From Prunella strophiata (lineage: Eukaryota > Chordata > Aves > Passeriformes > Prunellidae): DNA of 64,000 bases. Below the pieces are notes generated by a model. The model ran no database searches, was not told the origin of the DNA, and saw nothing but the letters and a program-made list of their open reading frames with translations. Where the stretch lies: NCBI GenBank assembly GCA_036583965.1, contig JAZBQD010000019.1:16073585-16137584 (forward strand), given 5' to 3'. The position numbers were made by a program, and so were the translations under genes. Each line of letters begins with the position of its first letter. Position 1 is the first letter of the stretch. Positions 1-11,700 of this stretch are shown here, in pieces.

Positions 1-1094
1 TCTGGCTCAGATGTTGATGCCTGAGCCATGGTGCTGCCTCCCAGGTCCTCCAGGGACAGGTGTGACACTTCCAGTTCAGCTGAGCTGACAGATTTGTGGC
101 CATGTCCCGGTTCAGTCTTGGTGTGTGTCCAAGTGGCACTGGCCGTCCCTGCGGCTGGGCTGCCCTTGCACACAGCCTGCCCTGCAGCCACAGCCATCTC
201 TCCTGCTGCTCTTTCCTTTGGCTGGCAGGAGCTGGGGGTCCTTGGTGCCTGGGAAACTCTCTTCCTTCTCGGTGGTGGGATAGGAGGTGACTTTCCTTTC
301 TCCATGATATTGCTTTGTATCTTAGGCATGTCCTCCTTCTTCTCTGCAGGTTCTGGCTTTGTCTCCTGAAACTGTGATACAGCCCTTTGGGGAACCTCCC
401 CAGGGCATTTCTACAGCCTTTTTGCACAGCAGTGTTTTTTCTCTGCTCTCTGCACTTGTATCTTGGTTTTCTTCTGTCCCTTCCCCTTTCAGCATTTCAC
501 AATGTTCCGGGTTACCCACACAGCTCTCTGAGCTCCTCTCACTGGGCCGCCTCCGCGGGGGAGCAGAGGGCTGGGAGCCCTTCCTGGGGCTCGCTGCCGA
601 GGGCGCGCTGGCCGGGCAGCTCTGCTTCCTTTCTTCTTTATCCTCACCACCCTCAGTTTTCATTTCCTCCAAGCTCTTTCCTAGTGGCTCAATAAGTAGC
701 TTGTTTTCTTCACAGGCAGTCGTGGGGTCCTGTGGGAGCTTCAGGGAAGATTTCTGAATGAGAGCATGAGGAGGTGGAGGGGGAGGAGGCCGTCGAGGAG
801 ACCTCCTTTCAGTAATCATGGTGGCAGGGGGGAGTTCAATGCTCCCAAAGTGGCCTTTAGGAGAAGGTAGATCTGGAGGACAAAGATTGCTGCACTCTTC
901 TATAAAAATAGGATTCACAAACCACAGCCTGTCATTTCCTATTGACAGCTCAATTTCACATGAGCAGTGGTTTGTGCTACTTGCAAAACACTGGGTAGAT
1001 CTTAAGCTGTCTGCCTGGGCAGTGCTGAAAGCAGAGTCTTTTGCAGGGTGGGATAAGTCCTGTCTTCTGTGGTTTAAATAGGAATCCCAGAAAT
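1..1094 (-). CDS. RIN3: RIN3 exon 6, proline-rich large exon (partial, apparent frameshift)
   Basis: The exon starts at a TTGACAG acceptor and first encodes (D)FWDSYLN, matching human GFWDSSLN. It contains the family signature CEIELSIGNDRLWFVNPIFI (about 1000-920), a run RRPPPPPPP (~790-765), and the SH3-ligand motif QPSAPPRRRPSER (~565-540), equivalent to the human PTAPPRRRVSER. That frame then stops at TAA 322-324. The +1 frame has a TAG at 411-413 and is open from there to position 1. It encodes the second conserved motif SPPIPPPRRKRVS (~293-250; human PPVPPPRKKRIS), followed by an acidic Ser/Glu-rich stretch. The true reading therefore changes frame between about 411 and 324, and the break is seen directly. 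Likely causes are a one-base assembly or sequencing slip, for example in the GGGG or CCCC runs near 390-402, or a real indel. The exon continues beyond the left edge. Confidence 0.9.
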
Positions 1095-1098
1095 CTGT

Positions 1099-1133
<35 letters not shown>

Positions 1134-4100
1134 AAAAAGAAAAAAGACAAAAAGAAAAATGATGAAAAGAATTAGAGAGAATTTTAGATGCTAATAATAT
1201 GTAGAAAAACTTTTTATTGTTAAAGGAAATGGTACACAAATTTCAATGTCGAACTTTCAAACCTCTGCACAAAAACAGTGTGAAGAAAGAGTTGCCTGTT
1301 TTATGCATATAAAATTCTTCAAGCCAGGGGATAAGCTCAGAAGCTTCACCACAGTTCTCTCCCCTGTCAATTTTAGGACACTTACCTAATTGTTAACGCT
1401 GTTCAGCATTTTCAGGACGAGCAGGAAGGTACAAGTAACAAATACAAATAATTCTGAGAAGGGATCTATGCTTGTTCAGTGATCACTGCCCCCCAAATGC
1501 AAATAGCTGTGGATACCTGAGGAGAGGATGTGAAGACCCCAGGCACGTTGTGTCTGCCTCTTGCTCACAGCAGTGAGGTGCAGGTCTGAGATAGACAGCC
1601 AGAATCCAACATGCACCAGGAGACAACAGCTGAACATGACTCTGCTATGCAGCAAGCTCATGTGGCAGCCTGTTCTACACAGGGTCTGATCCTGCCTGCC
1701 AGGATTCCTTCCAGTCTGGAAATATGTGGTTTTAAACACCTTCCCCAGATTAGTGTTACCATTAGTCCATGGTTCTGGATGACTGTTACCTATAGCCATG
1801 GCCACTCTGCCTTGCACCTTGCCTTGAGGCTGTCTGCCTGCAGGTGCCAGAGAGAAAAGATGATGCAAAAGACTCTACACAGGAAGGAATGTATGATGAA
1901 GGACTAAGGAAGAGTTAACTACTTCAGTGCCTTCAACTATGACTGAAAAAGAAAGATGGTGTTTCACATGCAAGCAGTCATTTCTGTCAGAAATCTTTTA
2001 TTATAATTTGTCTTTTAATAACTGTTTTTTAAAAATTACAAGGCATTGGTACATTTTTTTAATAGATTCAGTATCACATCCAACTTTTTCCCTTTTCCCT
2101 GAAGGTGAGGTTTCAAACCTGCTTTAAACAAGTCTGATTGCTTTCAATAAATATTAAAGCTGCTGATCCAGGGTCCACTACTGGGAGCATCAGGAAACAG
2201 GATCCAGCAAACTTCACATGTTCTGACCAAGGGAAAGGTATAAACCTCTGAGGGTATTCACTGGATGAGAACTGTATAGATGCCCATAGATTTAGGGATA
2301 AGGAGAAGATGGGAAATCTGGAAACACAAGGATGCTGACAACCAAATAGCTATTTCAGCATGCTTGGTCCCTAAACACAGAGCTGACACTGATGGCACAC
2401 TTTTCTGTGTGGATTTCAGGGGACACAATGGGGCTGCCACACAATACCTGAACCCTGCCTGGTGCTTGGTGTCAGGTGGTGCTTGGTGCTCCCTGCCAAA
2501 ACCTCACATGCTGGGCCCAAGAGAGGATGAATGGGGCTGCACACATAAAGGGATGACCCCTGGTGCTGAGCATGGGGTACAGCTCTCAGGTCAAGGGGTG
2601 AGCTAAAACACAATCTATTCCCATCAGGATAAAATTGCCTATTTATCTTCTCACAGCCTAGGTTAGTGTCCATGGCAAATTCTACTTTATAAGCATGTCA
2701 GCATGTTATCTTAGGGTGATGGACATTAGAACAACTTTATTCTCGGATTTCTTAAAAGAAGCTTAAAATAATAGTGTTGCTAGGAACAATGGCACTCTTA
2801 ACAACAGAATTTGGGAGAAGACATGCAGATGCAAATGCACATATTAACACCAGGCTGCCAAGCCCCTCACATCTGAGACTGGCTGGGGCACCATTTTCGT
2901 TAAGCTCTCCGACTCTACTTGGTATCAGCAAATGCAGGACAGAGGAAGTTGTTTCAAGTCAGAATATAATGCAGTGAAGTGTCATGGGCTGAGGAAATGG
3001 TGAGTAAACCAATCTACAGAGGGGAAGTTGACCATTTTTCTCAGTAGTGGTCAGGATAAGACACTGTGATGAAAATGCAAAGCTCTGCTCAGGCTGGGAA
3101 GGAACAGATGATGTGGTTCTACCAAGTAACCCAGCTGCTTCAGAGCAGGCATTTCCCAGCACAGCCACACTGTCTCACACTGCAGAGAAGGCCATTGGAT
3201 CGTCTCCCATTGCTGTCCTGGATCTTCCCTTATCTTGCACTCTGGGAGGGACAATTAAGCAGTTCTTGCGGTCTTTGGCATGTCTGTGATGGTATGTGCT
3301 CTTTGTGCAGTGCAATCATGCTAATTCTCCTCCTAAAAGAACTTCTCTACCAGTGAGGTCAGGATTAGAGGGCCTGCAGTACATCCTCTGTGACAACATA
3401 CAGAACAGCCAGATCCTTTGTGGAACAATTCAGCTTGCAGATAGACATCTTACTTCTATCCCCTTGAAACACACATCACTTTGAAATAAACACAAAGAAA
3501 CATATGAGAGTTGCAGACAATGCTTTGTTTCCTTTGGAAGTGCCACTTTGGGCAGCACTTAATAGTTTGTGTTCCCATTCGTATCCACAAAATTTTGTTC
3601 CAGGAAGCAATAAAAAGCATCTGTCAGTAGCTGAGCCTGTTTGACTCCACTAAGACAGCATGGCACTTCAGGAAGCTAGCATCATTTCCCAGGAAGACTG
3701 CACACAACAGCAGGTTTTCTTCTGTTGTCAGAAACTTGCCTGGTATGAAATACACCATGACAAATAAATTTCCAAGCCTCACTACTTTTATGACCACCAG
3801 TACAGGAGAGAAGGAAAAAGACTACAACAAATATTGCTTTGGTGCTTGTGCTTTAATTCTCTTCTTTCAGAAGTTGCTGCAAACTGTTGCCTGAATCAAG
3901 ACTAGCCTCTGCTGGCTCAAATTAGACTGAAGGTTGCAGATTCATGATACACTTCCTACATTTTAATCCAAATTTTTAGACCTGTAATAAAAAATTAAGT
4001 GTGCAACTTGTTATCTCAAGTTGTAAAGTACCTTTTTATCAGCAATAAGTGCTGGCTGGAGTCTATATAAAAGGATGCTTTGACAAATTGGAACATACTC

Positions 4101-5716
4101 AAAATAGAGGATGCTGAAAGTGTTAGAGGCAAATCTGTTGGTGAAATTCAACAAAGCTGCCTGAACTGAAACCAGTGGGGTTTGCCCATGCCTTCTGGGA
4201 GGTATGATGCAGAAGACCTAAAAATAGTGAGAGTGCTCTAATAAATATCTCTAAATGAGCTAACTCTTTAATTTTCTCCATTGTTTGGCTGTTTTCAACA
4301 CCTGAAGGAAAACTGAAAAATCAAGGAGCATGAAAGTGGCTAACTGAAGTAGCTGTCTCAAGTGGAGTGTGTTAAATGAAAAGGAATAGAAAGGAGACCT
4401 CCTTTAGTTAACAGAATTGCTTTTCCTGTCTGTAACTTTATACATCTCATCTAAAATTTGCTTGTTGGGTGCTGCCACTAAAAATAATGTTCCTTTTGCA
4501 TGTGATTTATGTGAGGTGAGAGAACATGTTGGGACGATATGTATTTCTCTACCAACTAGAAATCCTGCAGGAGCAAGCAGAAATATCAAAACTCAAAAAT
4601 ATCACACTTTCATCAGCATTGCCCCCACACATCAGAAGGAGAAGTTGCAAAGGTGTTTTCCATATAGCTCAGATACCAGGCACTTCCAAGGTGTAGAAGT
4701 TATCCCGAGAGGCTGTGCTGCTCTTCAGCTCACCCAGACTGTGGGGATCACACCCTGGACAGAGATCCAGGTGGAGGTTTATGGCCAAAGGGGGAAGTGC
4801 CCTTTTTGTCAGCATCCTGCTGTGAACATAAAGGTCATAAACATCTTCTTGCATTCAGACCTCTTTAGCTATTCCAGAGACAATAGTTCATCCATCTTCC
4901 AGTTGCATTATATCTGTGCAAGGCACCATTGTTCTCACGAGTCCAAGTGAAAATCTGACTGCTTTGAGGGACTTACCTATCCCCAGACTAGAGATAATTT
5001 CAAGGTCTTGAGAGCTACTGGCTTCTAAAATTGCTTGTGGCAGCTTCAGGGTAAAGGGCAGCAAATCCCTGTAGAAACAAACACAATTAAAAGACAGCTA
5101 AAAGATAAACCCCACAACTGTTAGGAACTCCAGACTTCACTTGGTTTTAGTGATTGGATTGGCTCACAATTTCAGCAGTGTTCTGCAAAGTCATGGCTGC
5201 TAAGGAATTATGGAAATTGTGCCAGCCTGGCTTGCTCTGATTTCACAAAAGATCACCAGCTTCTGTGGTGATGCTTCATGCCATAGCACTGACTTAATCA
5301 CTGTGTCTTGGCTCTGTCCTCTGAAAAGAGCAGGAATGCTTCTCACCTCAGGGGAGGCCATAAGGGTTGAAATATCTTCCCATTAAAAGTAAGGTGCTAC
5401 AAATTGTTATTATCTTTATTAGAAAAGCCAATCTTTTTCATGTGGAAAGAATTTAAAGTCCTTTTTCTTTCTGTTTACCCCTCTCTCACTACTCTGCTTC
5501 CTCTTTTAAAAATCTCTGTAAGTGCAAGGCATGGGTACACAGCAAGGCCCAGAGGGATATGGGAAAGGAAAGCCCTGCCTGGGGAAGGGTAACCCCTGGG
5601 TGAAGGGACAGACAGTGAGAAAGTGCTGCATGACACTGAGAAAACACATATCCTTCTAACTCCCTGCTCTCAGACTTCTGAGTACTTGGTTTCTGGAAAG
5701 ATGCTGTGTTTCTATG

Positions 5717-5750
<34 letters not shown>

Positions 5751-8700
5751 CAGAGGATGTTGGCTAGGTTTCACTGAAACACACCCTAAGTCTCAAGCAA
5801 TTTATCAGAGCCCTTGGTCTGCCAGTGAACTGTTCAGGTTTGCCTCTTGCCCAGTGACCATTTGCTAACCCCGTTATTGCCTCAATTCCCATTTTCTATA
5901 AGGACTAGAAAAGCCAGTCCCTAAATGATAGCAAGGAATGGTGCAGGACCATCTTACACATAAAAAGTTTTACAAAATGTTCTACATGGTACAAGGAATC
6001 ATTATAGAAAACTGGCCTTGTGAGTGGGAGGTCTCTGCTAAACAAATGCATACCCCAAAAAGCACAAGACTGCAGACCTGTGCACTGCTGAGCACTCTGT
6101 TGTCACACTCACATAAACTGAAGTGATCCCTGGCTTATTATTTTTTCATGGCAGGGATGAGGTTTAGGAGAGGGTCCATGTACCTTCTGCTTTCTTTTTT
6201 ATTTTATATGCATGAATAGTTCCCTTCTTCCCCCCCCTTTTTGTTTTTTAACAGATTAAGATCAGGAAATATTAGGACATTGCCCTAATAGAAAAAAAAA
6301 TCTGGTTTTATTAATGGGGCAGCAGCTTGCAGACCAGCCACCAAGTCTCCTGTTACCTAGAGGTAGGTAATATATTCAGGCCAAAGTTTTTTTTTGAGAA
6401 GAGCCTGTCAGCCCTGAAAAGCTGTTTCCAGCTATTCATAGACAATTTACTACATCCCTGTTCTCAGGGCTCTACACTCACCATCACAGAGAGCTCCTAT
6501 GAGCTGCCAGCAAATGTAGGTAGGTCAGTGTCTTTTTATTACCTGCTTCTCTCAGAAAATTATTCCCTTTTTATCTTGTCTTTTGACAGTAGTCTGGAAA
6601 ATCACATGACCCATCTGATGTGTATTTGACACTCAGAAATAACATCTGTAACAGGAGCTGAACAGGTGCCCTGTGAAGGCTGACCTAGAACAGAGGCTAG
6701 ACAGAGTTCAAGAATAAAGTAGGGATTTATTAAAAGGCCTCAATGGATCCACCTTGGGCAGCACAAGAGCCCAGCCAGAGCTAAACCCAAGATGAACCCA
6801 AAATGGTCACAAAACAGACACAGTCATGAGGTCTCTCACTTTTAAAAGTTCTGGTCCATTAGCATATTGGAATTAATTGTCCAGCTATAGTTTTAGGTTA
6901 TGAAACCCCATCCCTCTTGTTTTTCTCTCTTCTGTCCATGTTCTTTATGCTCTTGGGCCTGAAATTTGGGTAGTTGTCATTGGTTCCAAGCTAGGAAAGG
7001 AATTGTTCTGTCTAGCTACTCTGTGAAGATAGCTTACCACCTCTTAATATGAAGCTCAGAACTACAAACTAAAGCAGTACAGAATCTGAAAAATATAAAA
7101 GCTAAAACCTAGCTAAAACTAGATTCCTTCCTTCCTTCCTTCTTCCTTCCTTCCTTCCTTCCTTCCTTCTTCCTTCCTTCCTTCCTTCCTTCCTTCCTTC
7201 TTCCTTCCTTCCTTCCTTCCTTCTTCCTTCCTTCCTTCCTTCTTCCTTCCTTCCTTCTTCCTTCCTTCCTTCTTCCTTCCTTCCTTCTTCCTTCCTTCCT
7301 TCCTTCCTTCCTTCCTTCCTTCCTTCCTTCCTTCTTCCTTCTCTCTTTCTTTTCTTTCTTCTCTCTTTCTCTCCTTCTCTCTTTCTTTTCTTTCTTCTCT
7401 CTTTCTCTCCTTCTCTCTTTCTTTTCTTTCTTCTCTCTTTCTCTCCTTCTCTCTTTCTTTTCTTTCTTCTCTCTTTCTCTCCTTCTCTCTTTCTCTCCTT
7501 CTCTCTTTCTTTTCTTTCTTCTCTCTTTCTCTCCTTCTCTCTTTCTTTTCTTTCTTCTCTCTTTCTCTCCTTCTCTCTTTCTTTTCTTTCTTCTCTCTTT
7601 CTCTCCTTCTCTCTTTCTTTTCTTTCTTCTCTCTTTCTCTCCTTCTCTCTTTCTTTTCTTTCTTCTCTCTTTCTCTCCTTCTCTCTTTCTTTTCTTTCTT
7701 CTCTCTTTCTCTCCTTCTCTCTTTCTTTTCTTTCTTCTCTCTTTCTCTCCTTCTCTCTTTCTCTCCTTCTCTCTTTCTTTTCTTTCTTCTCTCTTTCTCT
7801 CCTTCTCTCTTTCTTTTCTTTCTTCTCTCTTTCTCTCCTTCTCTCTTTCTTTTCTTTCTTCTCTCTTTCTCTCCTTCTCTCTTTCTTTTCTTTCTTCTCT
7901 CTTTCTCTCCTTCTCTCTTTCTCTCCTTCTCTCTTTCTTTTCTTTCTTCTCTCTTTCTCTCCTTCTCTCTTTCTTTTCTTTCTTCTCTCTTTCTCTCCTT
8001 CTCTCTTTCTTTTCTTTCTTCTCTCTTTCTCTCCTTCTCTCTTTCTTTTCTTTCTTCTCTCTTTCTCTCCTTCTCTCTTTCTTTTCTTTCTTCTCTCTTT
8101 CTCTCCTTCTCTCTCTCTCTCTCTTTCTACCCCAGACTGACTGTGTTCCTGCTGTGTGACCTGACCAAGTGACTAATGTGACTGCCCTGTAAACATATCC
8201 TGAATCTGCTTTCTCCTCTTAAAAGGAAATAACTGCTTTAAGAGTCATGTAAGTTTATACAGGGGAAGTCAAAAGTCTGCCAGCAGCTCAGAGCCAGGCC
8301 TGCTGCAGCAGGGATGGGGTAAGTAGTGGAGGTATTGCTGCAGTGTGCTCAGCACAAGGACACAGAGCAGGCTGCAGACATATGGGTTCAATTACACATA
8401 GGGGCTCATCAGCTGCTGATCATACCTTGCACTAGTGAAAATTGCATTACAGGTCTTTTCCATCTCTGTAGCCATTATTCTTGGCATTTCTGTGCTGAGC
8501 AAACACTTTGTTTTCATTTCAAATTTTAGCTAAAGAAAATACATTGTTTCAGGACTGCTTTCCTTGACAGATTCCCCATAGGTGACTAAGTGCTTTGAGT
8601 TGCCAACAGGCAACAGCCCATTTGTAGGTTTGCTAAGTTGCTACCAGAGGGGTGTGTGTGTGTGTGTATGCATGCTTAAAGGTTTAAATAAATAGTTAAC

Positions 8701-11700
8701 TCAGGGCCCTTCTTCCTCCCTGCCCTCCTAGCCTCAGTTCTGTGCCTCTGTTCTTTGTGGAAGCAGCCCAATGGACAAAGCTTGCAGCTGCAGGGACAGC
8801 TGTGCTTGGGGGGTGACCTGGCTCCATTGTAGATACAAGCATCTGAAATACCTTCTGGTCTGGCAGGATGGAGGGTAGCAGAGGAAACAGAGAGGGTCTG
8901 TGCTGGGACTGGGACTGGGGAAGGGCAGACCAGCAGGGAGGGCAAAATGACTGTGCCATGGAAGCAATGAATCCAACTCACCTGCTGACACAGTAGAAGG
9001 CAACCAGTTTGAAAACATCCTCAAATACAAGGACAGATCCTTCCAGGTACAGGACTAGTGAAAAACAGAAAAGGCAGTCAGCAGCTGATTTCTTTGAGCT
9101 ATATGATTAAAAAAAACAAAAACAAAAACAAAAACAAACAAACAAAAACAAACAAAAAAGCAAAACAAAACAAAACAAAACAAAAAAAAAACAAACCCAA
9201 AAAAACCAGGTAGGTTTGGCTGGCACATCTTGTGTTCTGTGACAGTCCAGTAATTGCATGGACTAATATGACAAAGCATAAAGAACTGGCTTCAGGTGGC
9301 CAAATGCAGCAAGATTCTTCAGGGAGACACTAGAGAAGGAATATCTCAGCTTGGCTTTCTGAAAAGTTAGCTAAAGATATCCAAGTGTTGTGACACTAAG
9401 AGAAACAATGGGAAGAAAGAAGCCTCCCAGCTCACTTCCAAAGGGATCCTTGCAAGCCCATCTGTCTCTAAGGATGTGCATATCTGCAATACATACAGGG
9501 CTGACCTTGTGACTCTCCATGCTGGAATCTGGTTTGGTCTGGATGGACAGTGTGCTTTGAAGAAACAAAAAATAGGAATTACTGTTTCATTACTGTGTGT
9601 GTGGGCTCTGACCTGGGTCACACAGGCAGTGTGAGTACAGCCTATTTGTATCTCTTCCGTCTTCTCCCTCCCATGGTGTGATTCAGTGACTGCACTCCCC
9701 TTTAAGTGGAAAAATACAATCCACCATATTGCAGAGTTCTTTAAGATGACCTTCTTTATAAAGACATGCATTTGGGCATTGTGTAGCCCAAATCCCACGT
9801 TACTACAGAGCTTTTGGCTTTTAAACTAGAAAAAATTCACTGACCAGTGGAGAAAGTTTCACTGACTGATAACCCAAGGCAGAGAGAAAGACCTGGATCT
9901 GCAGGAGAGGTGTGTCCATCTTTGCTTCAGCCTTACAGTCTCACAAACTCCATGCCTGTTTGCACACAACATGGCCCCACTACAGACATTGTCAAGGGTT
10001 AGGAAATCTGCAGTGGAATCTCAGAAATGCCCACTTACTGGTGGGAAAGAACCATCTCAAAGCTGCACTCCAGAGCTGCCACAGGAGCGTGCCAGGAGTT
10101 CCTGGGCAGCAGCCCCAGCTCCCACCCCCATGGCACTGCCCACAGACACTGTGCACCTTCCTTCACACTGTTCTAGGCCACAGGTCAGAGCTGTGCACTC
10201 AAAGCTCAGCTACTGTGATTCAGCTCCCTCAGTCAGCTGTGATTCACAGCCCTGTGAGCCCCTTGCCATGCCTGCCTGTGGCTGGTCTCCTGCAAAGGAG
10301 AGCCTCCAGCACCTGCAGGAAGGAGACATCTGGCTCTCCTCTCCCTCACCTCTGTGCCCTGGCTCTTGTTTTCCAGCCAGCAGATAATCCCCCTGCAAGG
10401 AAATGCTCAAGATTGTCTCTTGTTCAGGTTCATATCTCATTCCCCAAACCAGGCATTTCCTCCTTTACTTCTCCCTTTGTTCTAGCCCAGGCCCAGCAGG
10501 TTGTTATTTTGGGCTGAATACTCAAATGTAGGCATTTTTTTATAGAGACAAAGGCCATGTAATTCTCAACAGTCATTCCTAGCATCAGTTTATGTTGGAT
10601 CAGCATGAACAGTTTAACCTCAGTGTATGCACCCATACTGCAATGTGGAATTTAAAACATACTTCAAGCAAAACAATCCCTTTCCCTCACTTTTCTCTCA
10701 CAACTGGAAAAATCATGTTTGGCGAGTTTTTTCTTTTTCCATAATAAGAATCATATTTCAGTCAGGGATTTTCATTAAACATCTACCATGAACAATTTCT
10801 GTAGTTTGAAACCCATCTGCTTTACAGTTCTGACTCAGGAAACAAAAATAAAGACAAAACCCAGTCCTGTTCTGGAGAATGAACCAAAACCCAAGAGTCT
10901 AAATTCACTTGAATCTCCATCTATTAAATAAAGCCCTTTGTACAGATGATGGTTTTAAGGGAGTTTTTTTCCTGTCAAGAACTACATGTTCACTTTGGCA
11001 TTCTGAGTTGCAGGTATCTATAACAGACCAGGCTGCACCTGTACATGCTCACATATATGAGCAAATTGCTTGGGTTGGGATCATTGATTGTTTCTGTGCC
11101 AGGAAGCTCTGCCACCTGGGAGCTTAAATGTCAGGCAAAAAAATATTAGTCCGAGTGCCTCTGTGTCAGGAGTTTCCACATATAAGTGCCTTGCCACTGC
11201 ACTAGCTACTTCTCCTCACATGTACAGTTAAATTGCATAAAACACCACAAATCACCAGGAATTATACTGCTAAGGAAGACTAGGTACAAAAAGCTGCTGA
11301 AGCTCAGGGACAGAAGCTTTCAGCAGGTGGTTTATATAAATAGGACTGTCCCTGCTCTGGGAGGTCACAGAAGGTAACAAAACCAAGCATATTTCTCAGC
11401 AGGCTGGAATTCATCATACAGAGACCCACAGCTCTCCTGGGACATTTTTGGGCAGCCTGCAAACAAGCAGGAACAGATGGAAGAATAGTAAGAATAGTGC
11501 TTTAGATGTGTCATTACTCGAGGTACTAACACCATCAGGACCAATACTTCAGCCCAAAATTTATTCTGAGCAGTGGCCATGTCAAGCAGCCTGCACAGGG
11601 TTGCCATGGCTACTTGGATCTGCTCCCAGCACAGCACCCATGGGGAAATTCCTCCTGGCAAACTCCTGTGGGGAGCATCTTCCTTGGGAGAAAATTTAAC

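Larger units (their letters stand above)
5069..8981 (-). other. RIN3 intron 4
   Basis: This 3.9 kb intron (GTGAGT donor at 8981, CTACAG acceptor at 5069) is dominated by a minus-oriented solo LTR (about 6673-7122), a long polypyrimidine satellite (7124-8128) and an A28 run (5717-5744). A short (GT)n stretch sits near 8652-8668. No coding exon is seen. Confidence 0.8.

Noticed and set aside
1095..1239. Extension of the minus-strand open frame of exon 6 to the right of 1094
   Set aside because: It is intron: it consists of the T32 tract and U-rich sequence upstream of a clear TTGACAG acceptor, and exon 5 joins in phase at 1094.
9912..10517. 201-codon plus-strand open frame
   Set aside because: It lies in RIN3 intron 3, antisense, in GC-rich DNA with low stop density. 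There is no domain, repeat or splice support.
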